Source: Stenotrophomonas sp. SAU14A_NAIMI4_8 (GTDB taxonomy: Bacteria; Pseudomonadota; Gammaproteobacteria; Xanthomonadales; Xanthomonadaceae). From it: a DNA stretch of 64,000 nt. The notes below the pieces were generated by a model. It searched no databases. It saw nothing but the letters and a program-made list of their open reading frames with translations, and was not told where the DNA came from. Within the stretch, counting starts at the first letter, position 1, and each line of letters opens with the position of its first letter. The stretch covers positions 3,360,334 to 3,424,333 of the forward strand of contig NZ_CP025999.1 of assembly GCF_003086695.1 (NCBI RefSeq), written 5' to 3'. The position numbers and the translations under genes were made by a program. This document shows, in pieces, positions 17,994-26,651 of this stretch.

Positions 17994-18587
17994 TCAGCGC
18001 AGCGCCGATTGCAGGGCCTTGCGGATGACCGTGGCCACTTCGTCGCCTTCCGTGAAGGCATCGCGCGCCATGCGGGCCGCTTCGGTGGGCTTGTAGCCCA
18101 GCTGCTGCAGGGCCACGGTGGCATCGGCCAGCGGATCGGCCGGTGCCGGGCCGCTGCCGGTGGGCAGCGCACCGCCGGCACCGAACTGGGCGGCGCGGTC
18201 ACGCAGCTCCAGCACCATGCGTTCGGCGGTTTTCTTGCCGATGCCCGGAATGCGGGTCAAGGCGGTGATGTCGCCGGCCTGGACCATGCGCGCGAACTCT
18301 TCCACGGTGACCCCGGACAGCACGGCCAGCGCGATTTTCGCGCCAATGCCGCTGACCTTCTGCACATCGCGGAACAGCCGGCGCTCGCCCTCGCGCAGGA
18401 AGCCGTACAGCGAAACGCTGTCTTCCTTCTGCGAATAATGGGTGTACAGGATGACCTCGCGGCCGAGCTCGGGCAGGTCGTAGAAGGTGCTCATCGGCGC
18501 CTCCAGCTCGTAGCCCACCCCGTTCACATCCACCACCAGCCACGGCGGCGCCTTGTAGGCGACGATCCCGCGCAGTCGACCGATCAT
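17994..18587 (-). CDS. ruvA: Holliday junction DNA-binding protein RuvA
   Basis: RuvA binds the four-way junction and loads RuvB. The 197-residue product shows the OB-fold N-terminus ([20 protein letters not shown]), two helix-hairpin-helix elements ([15 protein letters not shown] and [16 protein letters not shown]), a flexible linker (140-155), and the C-terminal RuvB-contacting three-helix domain ([16 protein letters not shown]). ruvC ends 13 nt before its start. Confidence 0.96.
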   Translation of the reverse strand: MIGRLRGIVAYKAPPWLVVDVNGVGYELEAPMSTFYDLPELGREVILYTHYSQKEDSVSLYGFLREGERRLFRDVQKVSGIGAKIALAVLSGVTVEEFARMVQAGDITALTRIPGIGKKTAERMVLELRDRAAQFGAGGALPTGSGPAPADPLADATVALQQLGYKPTEAARMARDAFTEGDEVATVIRKALQSALR

Positions 18588-18600
18588 TGCGTGCAGCTCC

Positions 18601-19122
18601 TCATTTGCGGCCCCACGCCTGGCGGGCACTGAGCCCCAGGCGGTTGGCCGTTGCCCTTACGTGGGCATGGGTGATGGCTACCGCCAACGCGTCGGCCGCG
18701 TCGGCCTGCAGCTTGGTTTTCAGGTTCAGCATGAGCCCGACCATGTGTTGGACCTGTTGTTTTTCCGCGCCGCCACGGCCAACCACGGCCAGCTTGATCT
18801 CGCTGGCGGCGTATTCGTGCACCGGCAGGTCGCGCAGCACCACCGCGGAAATGGCCGCGCCGCGCGCCTGGCCCAGCTTCAGCGCCGAATCCGGGTTGCG
18901 CGCCATGAACACTTTTTCGATGGCCACTTCCTGCGGCTGGAACTCCCGGCACAGATCGGCCAGGCCCAGCACCAGCAGCTTCATGCGCTGGGGGAAATCG
19001 TCGGCGCCCAGCAGCACCAGCGGCTGGTGGTGCACGTGGCTGACCTTGCCGGCGGCGTCGACATCAATGATGCCGACCCCGGTCCGCTGGGAACCGGGGT
19101 CGATGCCGAGGATGCGGGTCAT
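18601..19122 (-). CDS. ruvC: Holliday junction resolvase RuvC
   Basis: RuvC is the dimeric endonuclease that cuts the junction. The 173-residue product keeps the acidic catalytic residues: Asp7 in RILGIDPGS, Glu in [11 protein letters not shown], and the C-terminal pair in [14 protein letters not shown]. The length is normal. It leads the ruvC-ruvA-kup-ruvB row, 105 nt after yebC. Confidence 0.96.
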   Translation of the reverse strand: MTRILGIDPGSQRTGVGIIDVDAAGKVSHVHHQPLVLLGADDFPQRMKLLVLGLADLCREFQPQEVAIEKVFMARNPDSALKLGQARGAAISAVVLRDLPVHEYAASEIKLAVVGRGGAEKQQVQHMVGLMLNLKTKLQADAADALAVAITHAHVRATANRLGLSARQAWGRK

Positions 19123-19227
19123 ACGGCACTCCTGGCCGGGTGGAACGGGAAGCGCTGGCAGGCGTATGGGCTCATGACTGTCCGCGGTGACCGTTCAACG
19201 GCCCGCGCCCAGACCGTCGAAGACGGC

Positions 19228-19959
19228 TCAGGCGTAGGCGTCGGCGCCGAGTTCGGCGTTGGAATACACGTCCTGCACGTCGTCCAGGTCTTCCAGCATG
19301 TCCAGCAGCTTCTTCACCTGCAGGGCCACATCGCCTTCGACCTTGATGTCGTTGTCGGCGCGGAAGGTGATTTCCGCGTGCCCGGGCACGTGCCCGGCGG
19401 CCGCCATCGCATCCTTGACCGCGTTGAACGCGTCAGGGCTGGTGACCACGTCGATCGAACCGTCGTCCGGGTAGACCACGATGTCATCGGCGCCGGCCTC
19501 GATGGCCGCCTCGGTGATCGCCTCTTCGTCGGCGCCCGGAGCGAAGCTGAGCACGCCCAGGCGCTTGAACATGAAGGCGACCGAGCCTTCGGTGCCCATG
19601 TTGCCGCCGCACTTGCTGAACGCGTGGCGCACATCGGCCACGGTACGCACGCGGTTGTCGGTCAGGCAGTCGACGATCACGGCCACGCCACCGGGGGCGT
19701 AGCCCTCGTAGCGGATTTCCTCGTAATCGACGCCTTCCAGTTCACCGGTGGCCTTCTTGATGGCGCGTTCGATCACGTCCTTGGACATGTTCACGCCCAG
19801 GCCCTTGTCCATGGCCACGCGCAGGCGCGGGTTGTTGTTGGGGTCGCCTCCACCGCCGCGCGCGGCAACGCCGATCTCGCGGATGATCTTGGTGAAAATC
19901 TTGCCACGCTTCGCGTCGGACGCGTTCTTGCGGGCTTCGATGGAGGGGCCTCTACCCAT
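19228..19959 (-). CDS. yebC: YebC/PmpR-family protein
   Basis: This is a 243-residue member of the YebC family, proteins implicated in transcriptional regulation and, more recently, in translation of difficult sequences. The N-terminus [20 protein letters not shown] is close to the family standard (GHSKW replaced here by GRGPS). It is followed by [20 protein letters not shown], then [20 protein letters not shown] and [16 protein letters not shown]. It stands upstream of ruvC as in E. coli. The regulatory target cannot be read from the sequence. Confidence 0.93.
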   Translation of the reverse strand: MGRGPSIEARKNASDAKRGKIFTKIIREIGVAARGGGGDPNNNPRLRVAMDKGLGVNMSKDVIERAIKKATGELEGVDYEEIRYEGYAPGGVAVIVDCLTDNRVRTVADVRHAFSKCGGNMGTEGSVAFMFKRLGVLSFAPGADEEAITEAAIEAGADDIVVYPDDGSIDVVTSPDAFNAVKDAMAAAGHVPGHAEITFRADNDIKVEGDVALQVKKLLDMLEDLDDVQDVYSNAELGADAYA

Positions 19960-20069
19960 GGGTGCTACCGTCTGGCTGCTTCAGGATCAAGGCGCGGATT
20001 CTACCTGATCGGGGGCGGCAACCGTGTCTAGGGTGGATGGAGGGTGCCGGGTGTCGCCTAGCGAAGAGC

Positions 20070-20120
20070 GTGCGAACCAAGGTTCGCACCCACCAAGGCA
20101 GGTCGGTTCGCACCCACCAA
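20070..20120. repeat. GTGCGAACC palindrome and a half copy
   Basis: Hairpin GTGCGAACC-aa-GGTTCGCAC at 20070-20089 with flank CCACC, and a partial copy GGTTCGCACCCACC at 20104-20117, the same family as 7342-7419. They lie between yebC and the hydrolase gene. Confidence 0.65.
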
Positions 20121-20121
20121 C

Positions 20122-20754
20122 CTACGCGGCGGCGGCGTCGCGGCTGTGGTCGAACTGGCCGTGCTGCAGAAAATGCGCGGTCTGCCGCGCGGCATCGGGC
20201 GATACCACCAGGCCGCTGTGGCTGGTGCGCACCACGCAGTGGTCGGCCAGGCCTGGCAGGCGGGTCTCGTCCAGCGCCACCGTACCGTCGGACGCTTCCC
20301 CCATGGCCCCCAGCAGGCTGCCCAGGCCATGCGGCACCGACCCGGCGATCAGCCCGACCTTCGCCCTGCCCTGCCAGTCTGGCAGGCCATCAAGCAGCAG
20401 TTCGCTGCTGCGGCCCAGGGCCAGGCCCCAGCCGTGTTCGGACAGCGAGCGCGCGGTGCCACTGCCGCGCAGCGGCGAGCCCAGGCAGACCACCCGCTGC
20501 ACCGGCAACTGCGGCTGCCGGCGCAGGGCTTCCAGCGCCACCAGCCCGCCCAGGCTGTGGCCGACCAGCGACAGCGGGCCGGTGCCGGCCAGCCGTTCCA
20601 GCAACTGCGGCACGGCCACGTCCGGCCCGCCGAAGATCGAGGCGTAACCGAAGGTGTGCACCTGGAACCCACGCGCGCGCAGGCGCCAGGCCAACGGCCC
20701 GACCCAGGCGCGGGCATTCCAGATGCCATGCAGCAGCAAAACAGGGGGATTCAT
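20122..20754 (-). CDS. Alpha/beta hydrolase, probable esterase or lipase
   Basis: The 210-residue protein begins directly with the beta-strand/oxyanion region PVLLLHGIWN. The nucleophile elbow is SLVGHSLGGLVALEAL (Ser about residue 85). A possible acid and His follow in DGTVALDETRLPGL and TSHSGLVVSPDAARQTAHFL. There is no signal peptide, so it should act in the cytoplasm. The fold and HGIWN start resemble small RGL- or YpfH-like serine hydrolases. The substrate is unknown. Confidence 0.8.
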   Translation of the reverse strand: MNPPVLLLHGIWNARAWVGPLAWRLRARGFQVHTFGYASIFGGPDVAVPQLLERLAGTGPLSLVGHSLGGLVALEALRRQPQLPVQRVVCLGSPLRGSGTARSLSEHGWGLALGRSSELLLDGLPDWQGRAKVGLIAGSVPHGLGSLLGAMGEASDGTVALDETRLPGLADHCVVRTSHSGLVVSPDAARQTAHFLQHGQFDHSRDAAAA

Positions 20755-20832
20755 GCGTGACAGCCTGGCGTTGGGCGGGGCGGAATCTGCAGTGATTGAA
20801 CGAAATCGCGGGGCAAGCGCCAGTGAACGCGC

Positions 20833-21354
20833 TCAGGCCGGGCGCGGTTCGCGGCGCAGGATGAATTCCAGATCGTTGATCTGGCCGACCGGGAACAGGT
20901 ACTCACCGGCCTTCTGGAAGCCATAGCGGGCATAGAAGCGCTGTGCGCCGAAGTTTTCCGACCACACGCCCAGCCACAGCGTGCGCGGGCCGTCGCGCTC
21001 CAGCCAGGCCAGCGCGGTTTCCAGCAGGCGGCTGCCCCAGCCACAGCTCTGCTCGGTCTTCACCAGATACAGGCGCTTGAGCTCGCCATCGCCGGGCTTC
21101 ACGTCCGGGTGCGGCAGGCCACAGGGGCCGGCGGCGGCATGGCCGACCGCCTCCCCGTCCCGTTCCAGCAGCCACACCGCATAGTCGGGGTGGGCCAGGA
21201 TGATGCGCTGGCGCTCGACCGTGTAGGCCTCCTCCAGGAAGGCCTGCAGGTCCTGCGGCGGGTACAGATGGCCGAAGGTTTCAGTGAACGTGCGCGCGGC
21301 CAGCGCCGACAGGGTCGGCGCGTCGTCCACGGTGGCGCGGCGGATCGAATACAT
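20833..21354 (-). CDS. GNAT-family N-acetyltransferase
   Basis: The 173-residue protein has the GNAT fold in order: IRRATVDDAPTLSALAARTF at the start, beta strands with VWLLERDGEAVGHAAAGPC, the acetyl-CoA loop KRLYLVKTEQSCGWGSRLLE (Q/R-x-x-G-x-G region, here QSCGWGS), and WLGVWSENFGAQRFYARYGF near the end. The acceptor is unknown. The ATG at 21354 is chosen for homology position although no clear ribosome site precedes it; a TTG 12 codons upstream is the alternative. Confidence 0.85.
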   Translation of the reverse strand: MYSIRRATVDDAPTLSALAARTFTETFGHLYPPQDLQAFLEEAYTVERQRIILAHPDYAVWLLERDGEAVGHAAAGPCGLPHPDVKPGDGELKRLYLVKTEQSCGWGSRLLETALAWLERDGPRTLWLGVWSENFGAQRFYARYGFQKAGEYLFPVGQINDLEFILRREPRPA

Positions 21355-21386
21355 GGGTCGAGTGGACGCCAGGACGACGGTCGGGG

Positions 21387-21710
21387 TCAAGCCCGTTCCG
21401 ACGACTCGGTTTCGTCCTCTTCTTCCTCGTCCTCTTCCTCGTATTCCTCTTCGTCCTCGTCCTCGCCTTCTTCTTCCTCGTCCTCGTCGAACTCTTCCTC
21501 TTCGTCGTCTTCGTAATCCTCGACGCCGAAGTCTTCACCGTCCCAGCGACCTTCGCCGTCGGCGACGAAGGTCAGTGCCATCGCCGCCGGGTTGGTGCCG
21601 ACGCGGACCAGCCAACCACCGAAAACACGTGCACGCTCGGTGACCAGAGTGGCCTCGGAGCCTTCATTGCCCAGCTTTTCCCACTCCAGCGAAAACGCGA
21701 ACTCGGTCAT
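21387..21710 (-). CDS. Small protein with polyacidic C-terminal tail
   Basis: Of 107 residues, the first 65 form a compact domain (FAFSLEWEKLGNEGSEATLV, then RVFGGWLVRVGTN) and the last 42 are almost only Glu and Asp. The DNA here is a long pyrimidine-rich run on the plus strand. AGGAG 9 nt before ATG 21710 fixes the start and rules out a longer frame inside aspS. It lies 16 nt after aspS on the same strand and is probably co-transcribed. Proteins of this plan are common in Xanthomonadaceae but I know no function; the acidic tail could mimic nucleic acid or bind cations. Confidence 0.75.
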   Translation of the reverse strand: MTEFAFSLEWEKLGNEGSEATLVTERARVFGGWLVRVGTNPAAMALTFVADGEGRWDGEDFGVEDYEDDEEEEFDEDEEEEGEDEDEEEYEEEDEEEEDETESSERA

Positions 21711-21726
21711 TGCGTGGATCTCCTGA

Positions 21727-23478
21727 TCAGTTGGTCTTGGGGCGAACCTGGATATGCACTTCGGCCAGCTGCACGTCGACGATCGGCGACGGCGCATCGG
21801 TCATCAGATCCTGCGCACCGGTGGTCTTCGGGAACGGAATGACGTCGCGGATGGATTCGGTGCCGGCCATCAGCGCGGCAATGCGGTCGATGCCGAAGGC
21901 GATGCCGCCGTGCGGCGGGGCGCCGTAGTTCAGCGCGTCCAGCAGGAAGCCAAACTTGGCACGGGCTTCTTCGGCGCCGATGCCCAGCAGCTCGAACACT
22001 GCGCTCTGCATGTCCGGGCGGTGGATACGGATCGAACCGCCGCCGATTTCATTGCCGTTGAGCACCATGTCGTAGCCGCGCGAAACCGCGGTACGGGCGT
22101 TGGCGCGCAGGTCGGCGATATCGTCCACGGCCGGCGCGGTGAAGGGGTGATGCAGGGCGACGTAGCGCTGCTCTTCCTCGTCCCATTCGAACATCGGGAA
22201 GTCGGTGACCCACAGCGGCGCCCAACCGTCGGCGACCAGGCCGAAGTCCTTGCCAGCCTTCAGGCGCAGCGCGCCCATGAAGTCGGACACCTTGTTGTAG
22301 CCACCGGCACCGAAGAACACGATGTCGCCGTTGCCGGCGCCGACGTGGGCCACCAGCGCAGCGAAACGCTCTTCGCTGAAGAACTTCTGGATGGGCGAGC
22401 TGACTTCGCCGTTGTCGGCGATCTTGATGTAGGCCAGGCCCTTGGCGCCGTACTTGGCGGCGTGCGCGGCGTATTCGTCGATCTGCTTGCGCGACAGGGT
22501 GGCACCGCCCGGAATGCGCAGCGCGGCCACGCGGCCGTCGGCATCGTTGGCCGGGCCGGTGAACACCGGGAACTCGCTGTCCTTGACCAGTTCGGCCACG
22601 TCCACCAGCTCCAGCGCGATGCGCAGGTCCGGCTTGTCCGAGCCGTAGCGGCGCATGGCCTCGGCCCAGGTCATGCGCGGGAAGCTGGCCGCCAGCGGCA
22701 CGTCCACCACTTCCTTGAAGATGGCGCGGATCATGTCTTCAACGAAATCCTGCACGTCGCGCTCGCGCACGAAGGCGAATTCCATGTCCAGCTGGGTGAA
22801 TTCCAGCTGGCGGTCGGCGCGCAGGGCTTCGTCGCGGAAGCAGCGCGCGATCTGGTAGTAGCGGTCGAAGCCGGCCACCATCAGGATCTGCTTGAACAGC
22901 TGCGGGCTCTGCGGCAGGGCGTAGAACTCGCCCGGGTGCATGCGCGCCGGCACCAGGAAGTCGCGCGCGCCTTCCGGGGTGGCCTTGGTCAGGATCGGGG
23001 TTTCGATGTCCTGGAAGCCGCGCTCGTCCAGGTGGCGGCGCAGGGCCTGCACCAGCTTGATGCGGGTGCGCTGCATGCGCTGCATTTCCGGGCGGCGCAG
23101 GTCCAGGTAGCGGTACTTCAGGCGGGTGTCTTCGCCCGGGTTCTCGTGGGCGTGGAACGGCAGCGGCGCGGCCTTGTTCAGCACGGTGATGGCGGTGGCG
23201 ATCACTTCCACCTTGCCGGTGGCGATCTTGTCGTTCACCGCATGGCGCGCGCGCACCACGCCTTCCACCTGCAGCACGTCTTCGTAGCCCAGGCTGGCAG
23301 CCACGGCGAACACTTCGGCGTTGTCCACCTCCACGGTCACCTGCACGATGCCTTCATGATCGCGAAGATCGATGAAGCAGACGCCGCCCTGGTTACGGGC
23401 CACGTCGGTCCAGCCGGCGAGGGTGACAGTCTGGCCAATCAGGGTCTCGTTGACCAGGCCGCAGAAGTGGGTACGCAT
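21727..23478 (-). CDS. aspS: Aspartyl-tRNA synthetase
   Basis: This is a class IIb synthetase of 583 aa. The N-terminal OB fold binds the anticodon ([20 protein letters not shown]). Motif 2 is [20 protein letters not shown], with FALPQ-like [12 protein letters not shown] before it. The bacterial GAD insertion covers roughly 285-420, and motif 3 is [14 protein letters not shown]. It charges tRNA-Asp; the sequence does not show whether it also charges tRNA-Asn. Confidence 0.97.
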   Translation of the reverse strand: MRTHFCGLVNETLIGQTVTLAGWTDVARNQGGVCFIDLRDHEGIVQVTVEVDNAEVFAVAASLGYEDVLQVEGVVRARHAVNDKIATGKVEVIATAITVLNKAAPLPFHAHENPGEDTRLKYRYLDLRRPEMQRMQRTRIKLVQALRRHLDERGFQDIETPILTKATPEGARDFLVPARMHPGEFYALPQSPQLFKQILMVAGFDRYYQIARCFRDEALRADRQLEFTQLDMEFAFVRERDVQDFVEDMIRAIFKEVVDVPLAASFPRMTWAEAMRRYGSDKPDLRIALELVDVAELVKDSEFPVFTGPANDADGRVAALRIPGGATLSRKQIDEYAAHAAKYGAKGLAYIKIADNGEVSSPIQKFFSEERFAALVAHVGAGNGDIVFFGAGGYNKVSDFMGALRLKAGKDFGLVADGWAPLWVTDFPMFEWDEEEQRYVALHHPFTAPAVDDIADLRANARTAVSRGYDMVLNGNEIGGGSIRIHRPDMQSAVFELLGIGAEEARAKFGFLLDALNYGAPPHGGIAFGIDRIAALMAGTESIRDVIPFPKTTGAQDLMTDAPSPIVDVQLAEVHIQVRPKTN

Positions 23479-23637
23479 GGGGGGAAAGCTCCGCTGGAGA
23501 ACGCCGGCACCCGACGGGGGCCGGAAAGCCTCGTATTCTGCGGCCGAGGGCCCGGCTGGGGCAAATGCGGACGGTCACGCGGGCTTTATCCACCCCGTCC
23601 TTATAGTCGCGCACCACACACCGTATGGGGATTTGCC

Positions 23638-24381
23638 ATGAAAGCGCTGTCCCTGGCCAGTCTGGCCACCACCCTTACCCTGGGCGCCCTTGCCGGGCTG
23701 ACCCTGTCCCCCGCCCCCGCCGCCGCGCAGACCGGCGTGGTCCGCTGCGAAAGCCAGAACAACCGTGAACGGGTCTGCAGCACCGGCTGGCGCGACGCCC
23801 GGCTGGTACGCCAGCTGTCCGGCTCGGCCTGCGTGGAGGGCCGCACCTGGGGCAGCCGCAACGGCAGCATCTGGGTCAACGGCGGCTGCCGCGCCGAATT
23901 CGTCGAAGGCCGCGGCGGCTGGGGCGGCAACCACGGCGGCGGTTGGGGCGGCGGCAACAGCGGCAGCACCATCCGCTGCGAAAGCCAGGACAACCGCGAG
24001 CGCACCTGTCCGGTGAACTGGCGCGGGGCCACCCTGGTGCGGCAGATCTCCGGCTCGGCCTGCGTGGAAGGGCAGACCTGGGGCGTGCGTCGCGGCGCCA
24101 TCTGGGTCAACCGCGGCTGCCGCGGTGAATTCGCCGAAAGCCGCGGCGGCTGGGGCGGTGGCAATGGCGGCGGCTGGGGCGGCGGCAACAGCAACTACAC
24201 CGTTACCTGCAGCAGCAACAACAACCGTACCCAGAACTGCAACTGGGATGAGCGCCAGGGCCGGCCGGTGCTGCAGCAGCAGCTGTCCGGCAGTGCCTGC
24301 CAGGAGGGCCGCAGCTGGGGCTATTCGCGCGGCAGCGTGTGGGTCAGCAACGGCTGCCGGGCGCGCTTCGGTACCCGCTGA
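23638..24381 (+). CDS. Exported DUF3011 protein with three repeats
   Basis: The 247-residue product has a signal peptide (LASLATTLTLGALAGLTLSP). Three DUF3011 units of about 60 residues follow. Each has a V/I-x-C-x-S strand with N-N/D-R, a Q-x-SGSAC-x-EG-x-x-WG block and an S/A-x-WV-x-x-GCR-x-F ending (about 37-92, 113-167 and 187-247). Gly/Trp-rich linkers (GGWGGNHGGGWGGGN) separate them. Two Cys per unit suggest disulfide-stabilised lectin-like domains in the periplasm or on the surface. The function is not known. The ATG at 23638 follows GGGGATTTGCC; the long frame upstream is the antisense of aspS. Confidence 0.85.
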   Translation: MKALSLASLATTLTLGALAGLTLSPAPAAAQTGVVRCESQNNRERVCSTGWRDARLVRQLSGSACVEGRTWGSRNGSIWVNGGCRAEFVEGRGGWGGNHGGGWGGGNSGSTIRCESQDNRERTCPVNWRGATLVRQISGSACVEGQTWGVRRGAIWVNRGCRGEFAESRGGWGGGNGGGWGGGNSNYTVTCSSNNNRTQNCNWDERQGRPVLQQQLSGSACQEGRSWGYSRGSVWVSNGCRARFGTR

Positions 24382-24386
24382 GGCAT

Positions 24387-24546
24387 GGGGTCGGAGCCCC
24401 TGCCTGCGGCAGGGGGGTCCGACCCCGATCCGCTCAGGGTGCCGACGGGGCGGGGTCGGATCCCTGGCCATCGGCCAGGGCTCTGACCCCTGCGCTGGCT
24501 GCTCGACAGGGTCAGAGCCCCTGCCTGCGGCAGGGGATCCGACCCC
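24387..24546. repeat. Three GGGGTC palindromes
   Basis: Copies at 24387-24426, 24452-24490 and 24508-24546 have inner stems CCCCTGCC/GGCAGGGG, CCCTGGCC/GGCCAGGG and CCCCTGCC/GGCAGGGG. A 10-bp direct repeat ATCCGCTCAG follows the first and third copy. They lie between convergent genes and could act as terminators. Confidence 0.85.
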
Positions 24547-24553
24547 AATCCGC

Positions 24554-25198
24554 TCAGGGCCGGGCCGGTGCCTGCTCGGAACCCCACGGCGCCGGCGGCA
24601 GCGCCACCGGCTTGCCCAGGTCGAATTCGACGCGGAAACGGCGCCCGCCGGGGCGGGTCAGTTCATAGACGAAGCGCTGGTCCGGCTCGATCTCCATCGC
24701 CCACACGTTGTGGGTGGAGGCGAGCATGTCGGCGCGGCGGAACATCGCCACCGAATCGGCATCTGCCGGGAACTGCTGGCGCTGGGCGGTGCCCGGTGGC
24801 GTGCTGTCGCCGCCGTACAGGCTGATGACATCGGGGCTGCCATCGGCGTGCCGGTGGTCGTGCTTCAGCTTCAGCCCATGGTCGGTGCGGGTCAGGATCC
24901 AGGTGCGCGAATGGTCATCGCCCACATGGAACGGAATGCGCAGCTCATGGCCGGGGTCGTCGCAGCCGCGCACGTGCATCACCAGAGGCTTGCCGGCAAA
25001 CGGATCGTCACCCGCGGGGGCCGGAGTGTCTTCCACTACCCGGCCGGCGAACGCCTGGCCGCAGTGCGCGGCCACGGCGGCCATGAAGGCATCGGAAGGC
25101 GCAGTGGCCACATCGTGGCTGATCGGGGGCTGTTGCTGCGAACAGGCCGCAAGGGCCAGCAGCAGCACGGCGGACATCGAGGCGGAACGGACAGTCAT
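24554..25198 (-). CDS. Conserved lipoprotein of unknown function (214 aa)
   Basis: The signal peptide ends in the lipobox LLLALAACS, so the mature protein should be anchored by Cys19. The body has two Cys (AAHCGQAF and VRGCDDPG) and conserved runs RIPFHVGDDHSRTWILT, HGLKLKHDHRHADGSPD and FVYELTRPGGRRFRVEFDL. No enzyme motif is apparent. It stands alone, convergent with the DUF3011 gene. Confidence 0.75.
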   Translation of the reverse strand: MTVRSASMSAVLLLALAACSQQQPPISHDVATAPSDAFMAAVAAHCGQAFAGRVVEDTPAPAGDDPFAGKPLVMHVRGCDDPGHELRIPFHVGDDHSRTWILTRTDHGLKLKHDHRHADGSPDVISLYGGDSTPPGTAQRQQFPADADSVAMFRRADMLASTHNVWAMEIEPDQRFVYELTRPGGRRFRVEFDLGKPVALPPAPWGSEQAPARP

Positions 25199-25275
25199 GG
25201 CCCCACCCTAACGGCCATGGCCAGCGCGCGCAAACCGCGGGCAGCGGGCACCGCCCCACCCGCTGTGCCCGAACA

Positions 25276-26517
25276 CTATGGCAACGGCGCTGGCGTGCCT
25301 GCGTTTGTGTCGCGCGCCGGTGTCGGCTCGATCACTTCAGTCGCCGCCACCGGCGCACCCTCGCCTTCACCGGCAGGTTCCTGCTCCACCGGATCGACAT
25401 CGAACGGCGTGCGGAACACCAGCGACGGCAGCAGCGTGGTCAGCGCGGCGTACAACAGCAGCGCACCGAACAACACCGCCGGAATCTGGAAGCGCTCGCG
25501 CATGATCGCCGCCAGCACCAGGGTGAAGATCAGGGTGGGTGCCAGCGCCAGCGACACCCGCAGGCTGCTGCGGAAGCTTTCGCCGAACATGACCCGGCGC
25601 TGCAGCCACACCACGGCGATGCGCAGCGGCAGCACCACCATGGTAATCACCACGCCCAGCCCCAGCGCCTCGAAGCTCAGCGCTTCGCTGGGCACCTTGG
25701 TGCCGGCATTGAAGAAGTAGAACGGCACGAAGAACGAGGCGAACAGGCGCAGCGCGTGCAGGTTCTCGTGCGAAGCCAGCAGCGGCATGCGCTGGTGCAG
25801 CAGGCGCGCGACCAGGCCGGCGATGAACGCGCCCACCAGGTAGTACACGCCCAGCAGGTAGGTGATGTAGGCCGCCACCATGCCCACCATCACCAGCAGC
25901 GAAAATTCCGAACCGGGCGCATGCGGCGCCACCCAGCGACCCAGGGCGATGAACAGCAGCGGCAGCCCGACCATCATCGCCAGCAATGCGCTGCTGGACA
26001 TGGCCATGTGCCACGGATCGCCGGCCTGCAGCACCACGAACAGCGCCGCCAGCGCCAGCAGTTCACCGGCAATGGCCTTGCTGGTCACCCAGAAACGCTC
26101 GTCTTCGCTCAGGCCCAGCCGAGACAGCGAATCCATGATGAAACCGGTGGACGGGGTGAGCAGGGCCAGCGCCAGCAGACCTGCGGCCTGCCACGGCAGG
26201 CCCGCATAGCGCCAAGCCAGCCAGCCCACACCGAACAACGTTGCACTGCGGATGACCAGGTGCGCCAGCAGCGGCCACAGCCCACGCCGCAGCGCGGCCA
26301 GATCCACTTCCAGCCCAGCGAACAGGAACAGCGAAGAAATACCCAGCGTTGCCAGCAGGCCGATCACCGCATCGTGCGAGCGCTCGCCCAGCCACAGCAT
26401 GGCGATGATGCCGAACAGCAGGCACGTAAGCGGCGCCGGCAGGCTGAAGCGCTGCAGCGCGCGCGGTATGACCAGCAGCGCGAAGATCAGCAGCAGGTAG
26501 ATCAGTTCATGGCTCAT
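25276..26517 (-). CDS. Kef-type cation:proton antiporter (short form)
   Basis: The 413-residue protein consists of about twelve membrane helices of the CPA2 family and a 40-residue hydrophilic tail. There is no TrkA-N nucleotide-binding domain, unlike KefB/C or the YbaL homologue at 37387. Motifs include LTCLLFGIIAMLWLGE, GISSLFLFAGLEVDLAALRR, TPSTGFIMDSL, GAFIAGLVAR and FASFFVPFYFFNAGTKVP. Exchange of Na+ or K+ for H+ is the likely activity. GGAAG 6 nt upstream supports ATG 26517. It is divergent from the MFS gene. Confidence 0.85.
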   Translation of the reverse strand: MSHELIYLLLIFALLVIPRALQRFSLPAPLTCLLFGIIAMLWLGERSHDAVIGLLATLGISSLFLFAGLEVDLAALRRGLWPLLAHLVIRSATLFGVGWLAWRYAGLPWQAAGLLALALLTPSTGFIMDSLSRLGLSEDERFWVTSKAIAGELLALAALFVVLQAGDPWHMAMSSSALLAMMVGLPLLFIALGRWVAPHAPGSEFSLLVMVGMVAAYITYLLGVYYLVGAFIAGLVARLLHQRMPLLASHENLHALRLFASFFVPFYFFNAGTKVPSEALSFEALGLGVVITMVVLPLRIAVVWLQRRVMFGESFRSSLRVSLALAPTLIFTLVLAAIMRERFQIPAVLFGALLLYAALTTLLPSLVFRTPFDVDPVEQEPAGEGEGAPVAATEVIEPTPARDTNAGTPAPLP

Positions 26518-26651
26518 CGTGACTTCCGTGTGGAACGAACGCGCGCAGCATGCGCGTGGCTGCGCAGCGCTGCAAATCGAACGGGGCTGAAATGCGGGTG
26601 TGTTAGGGTGGGACAGGTGTTTTCTCCACCTATTCCATCGAGGCCGCACCC

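Noticed and set aside
21754..23637. Very long open frame antisense to aspS
   Set aside because: It is the complement of a well-conserved gene. Its composition (His, Gln, Val, Ala, Arg) is what GC-rich codons give on the opposite strand. Only the part from 23638 is a real gene.
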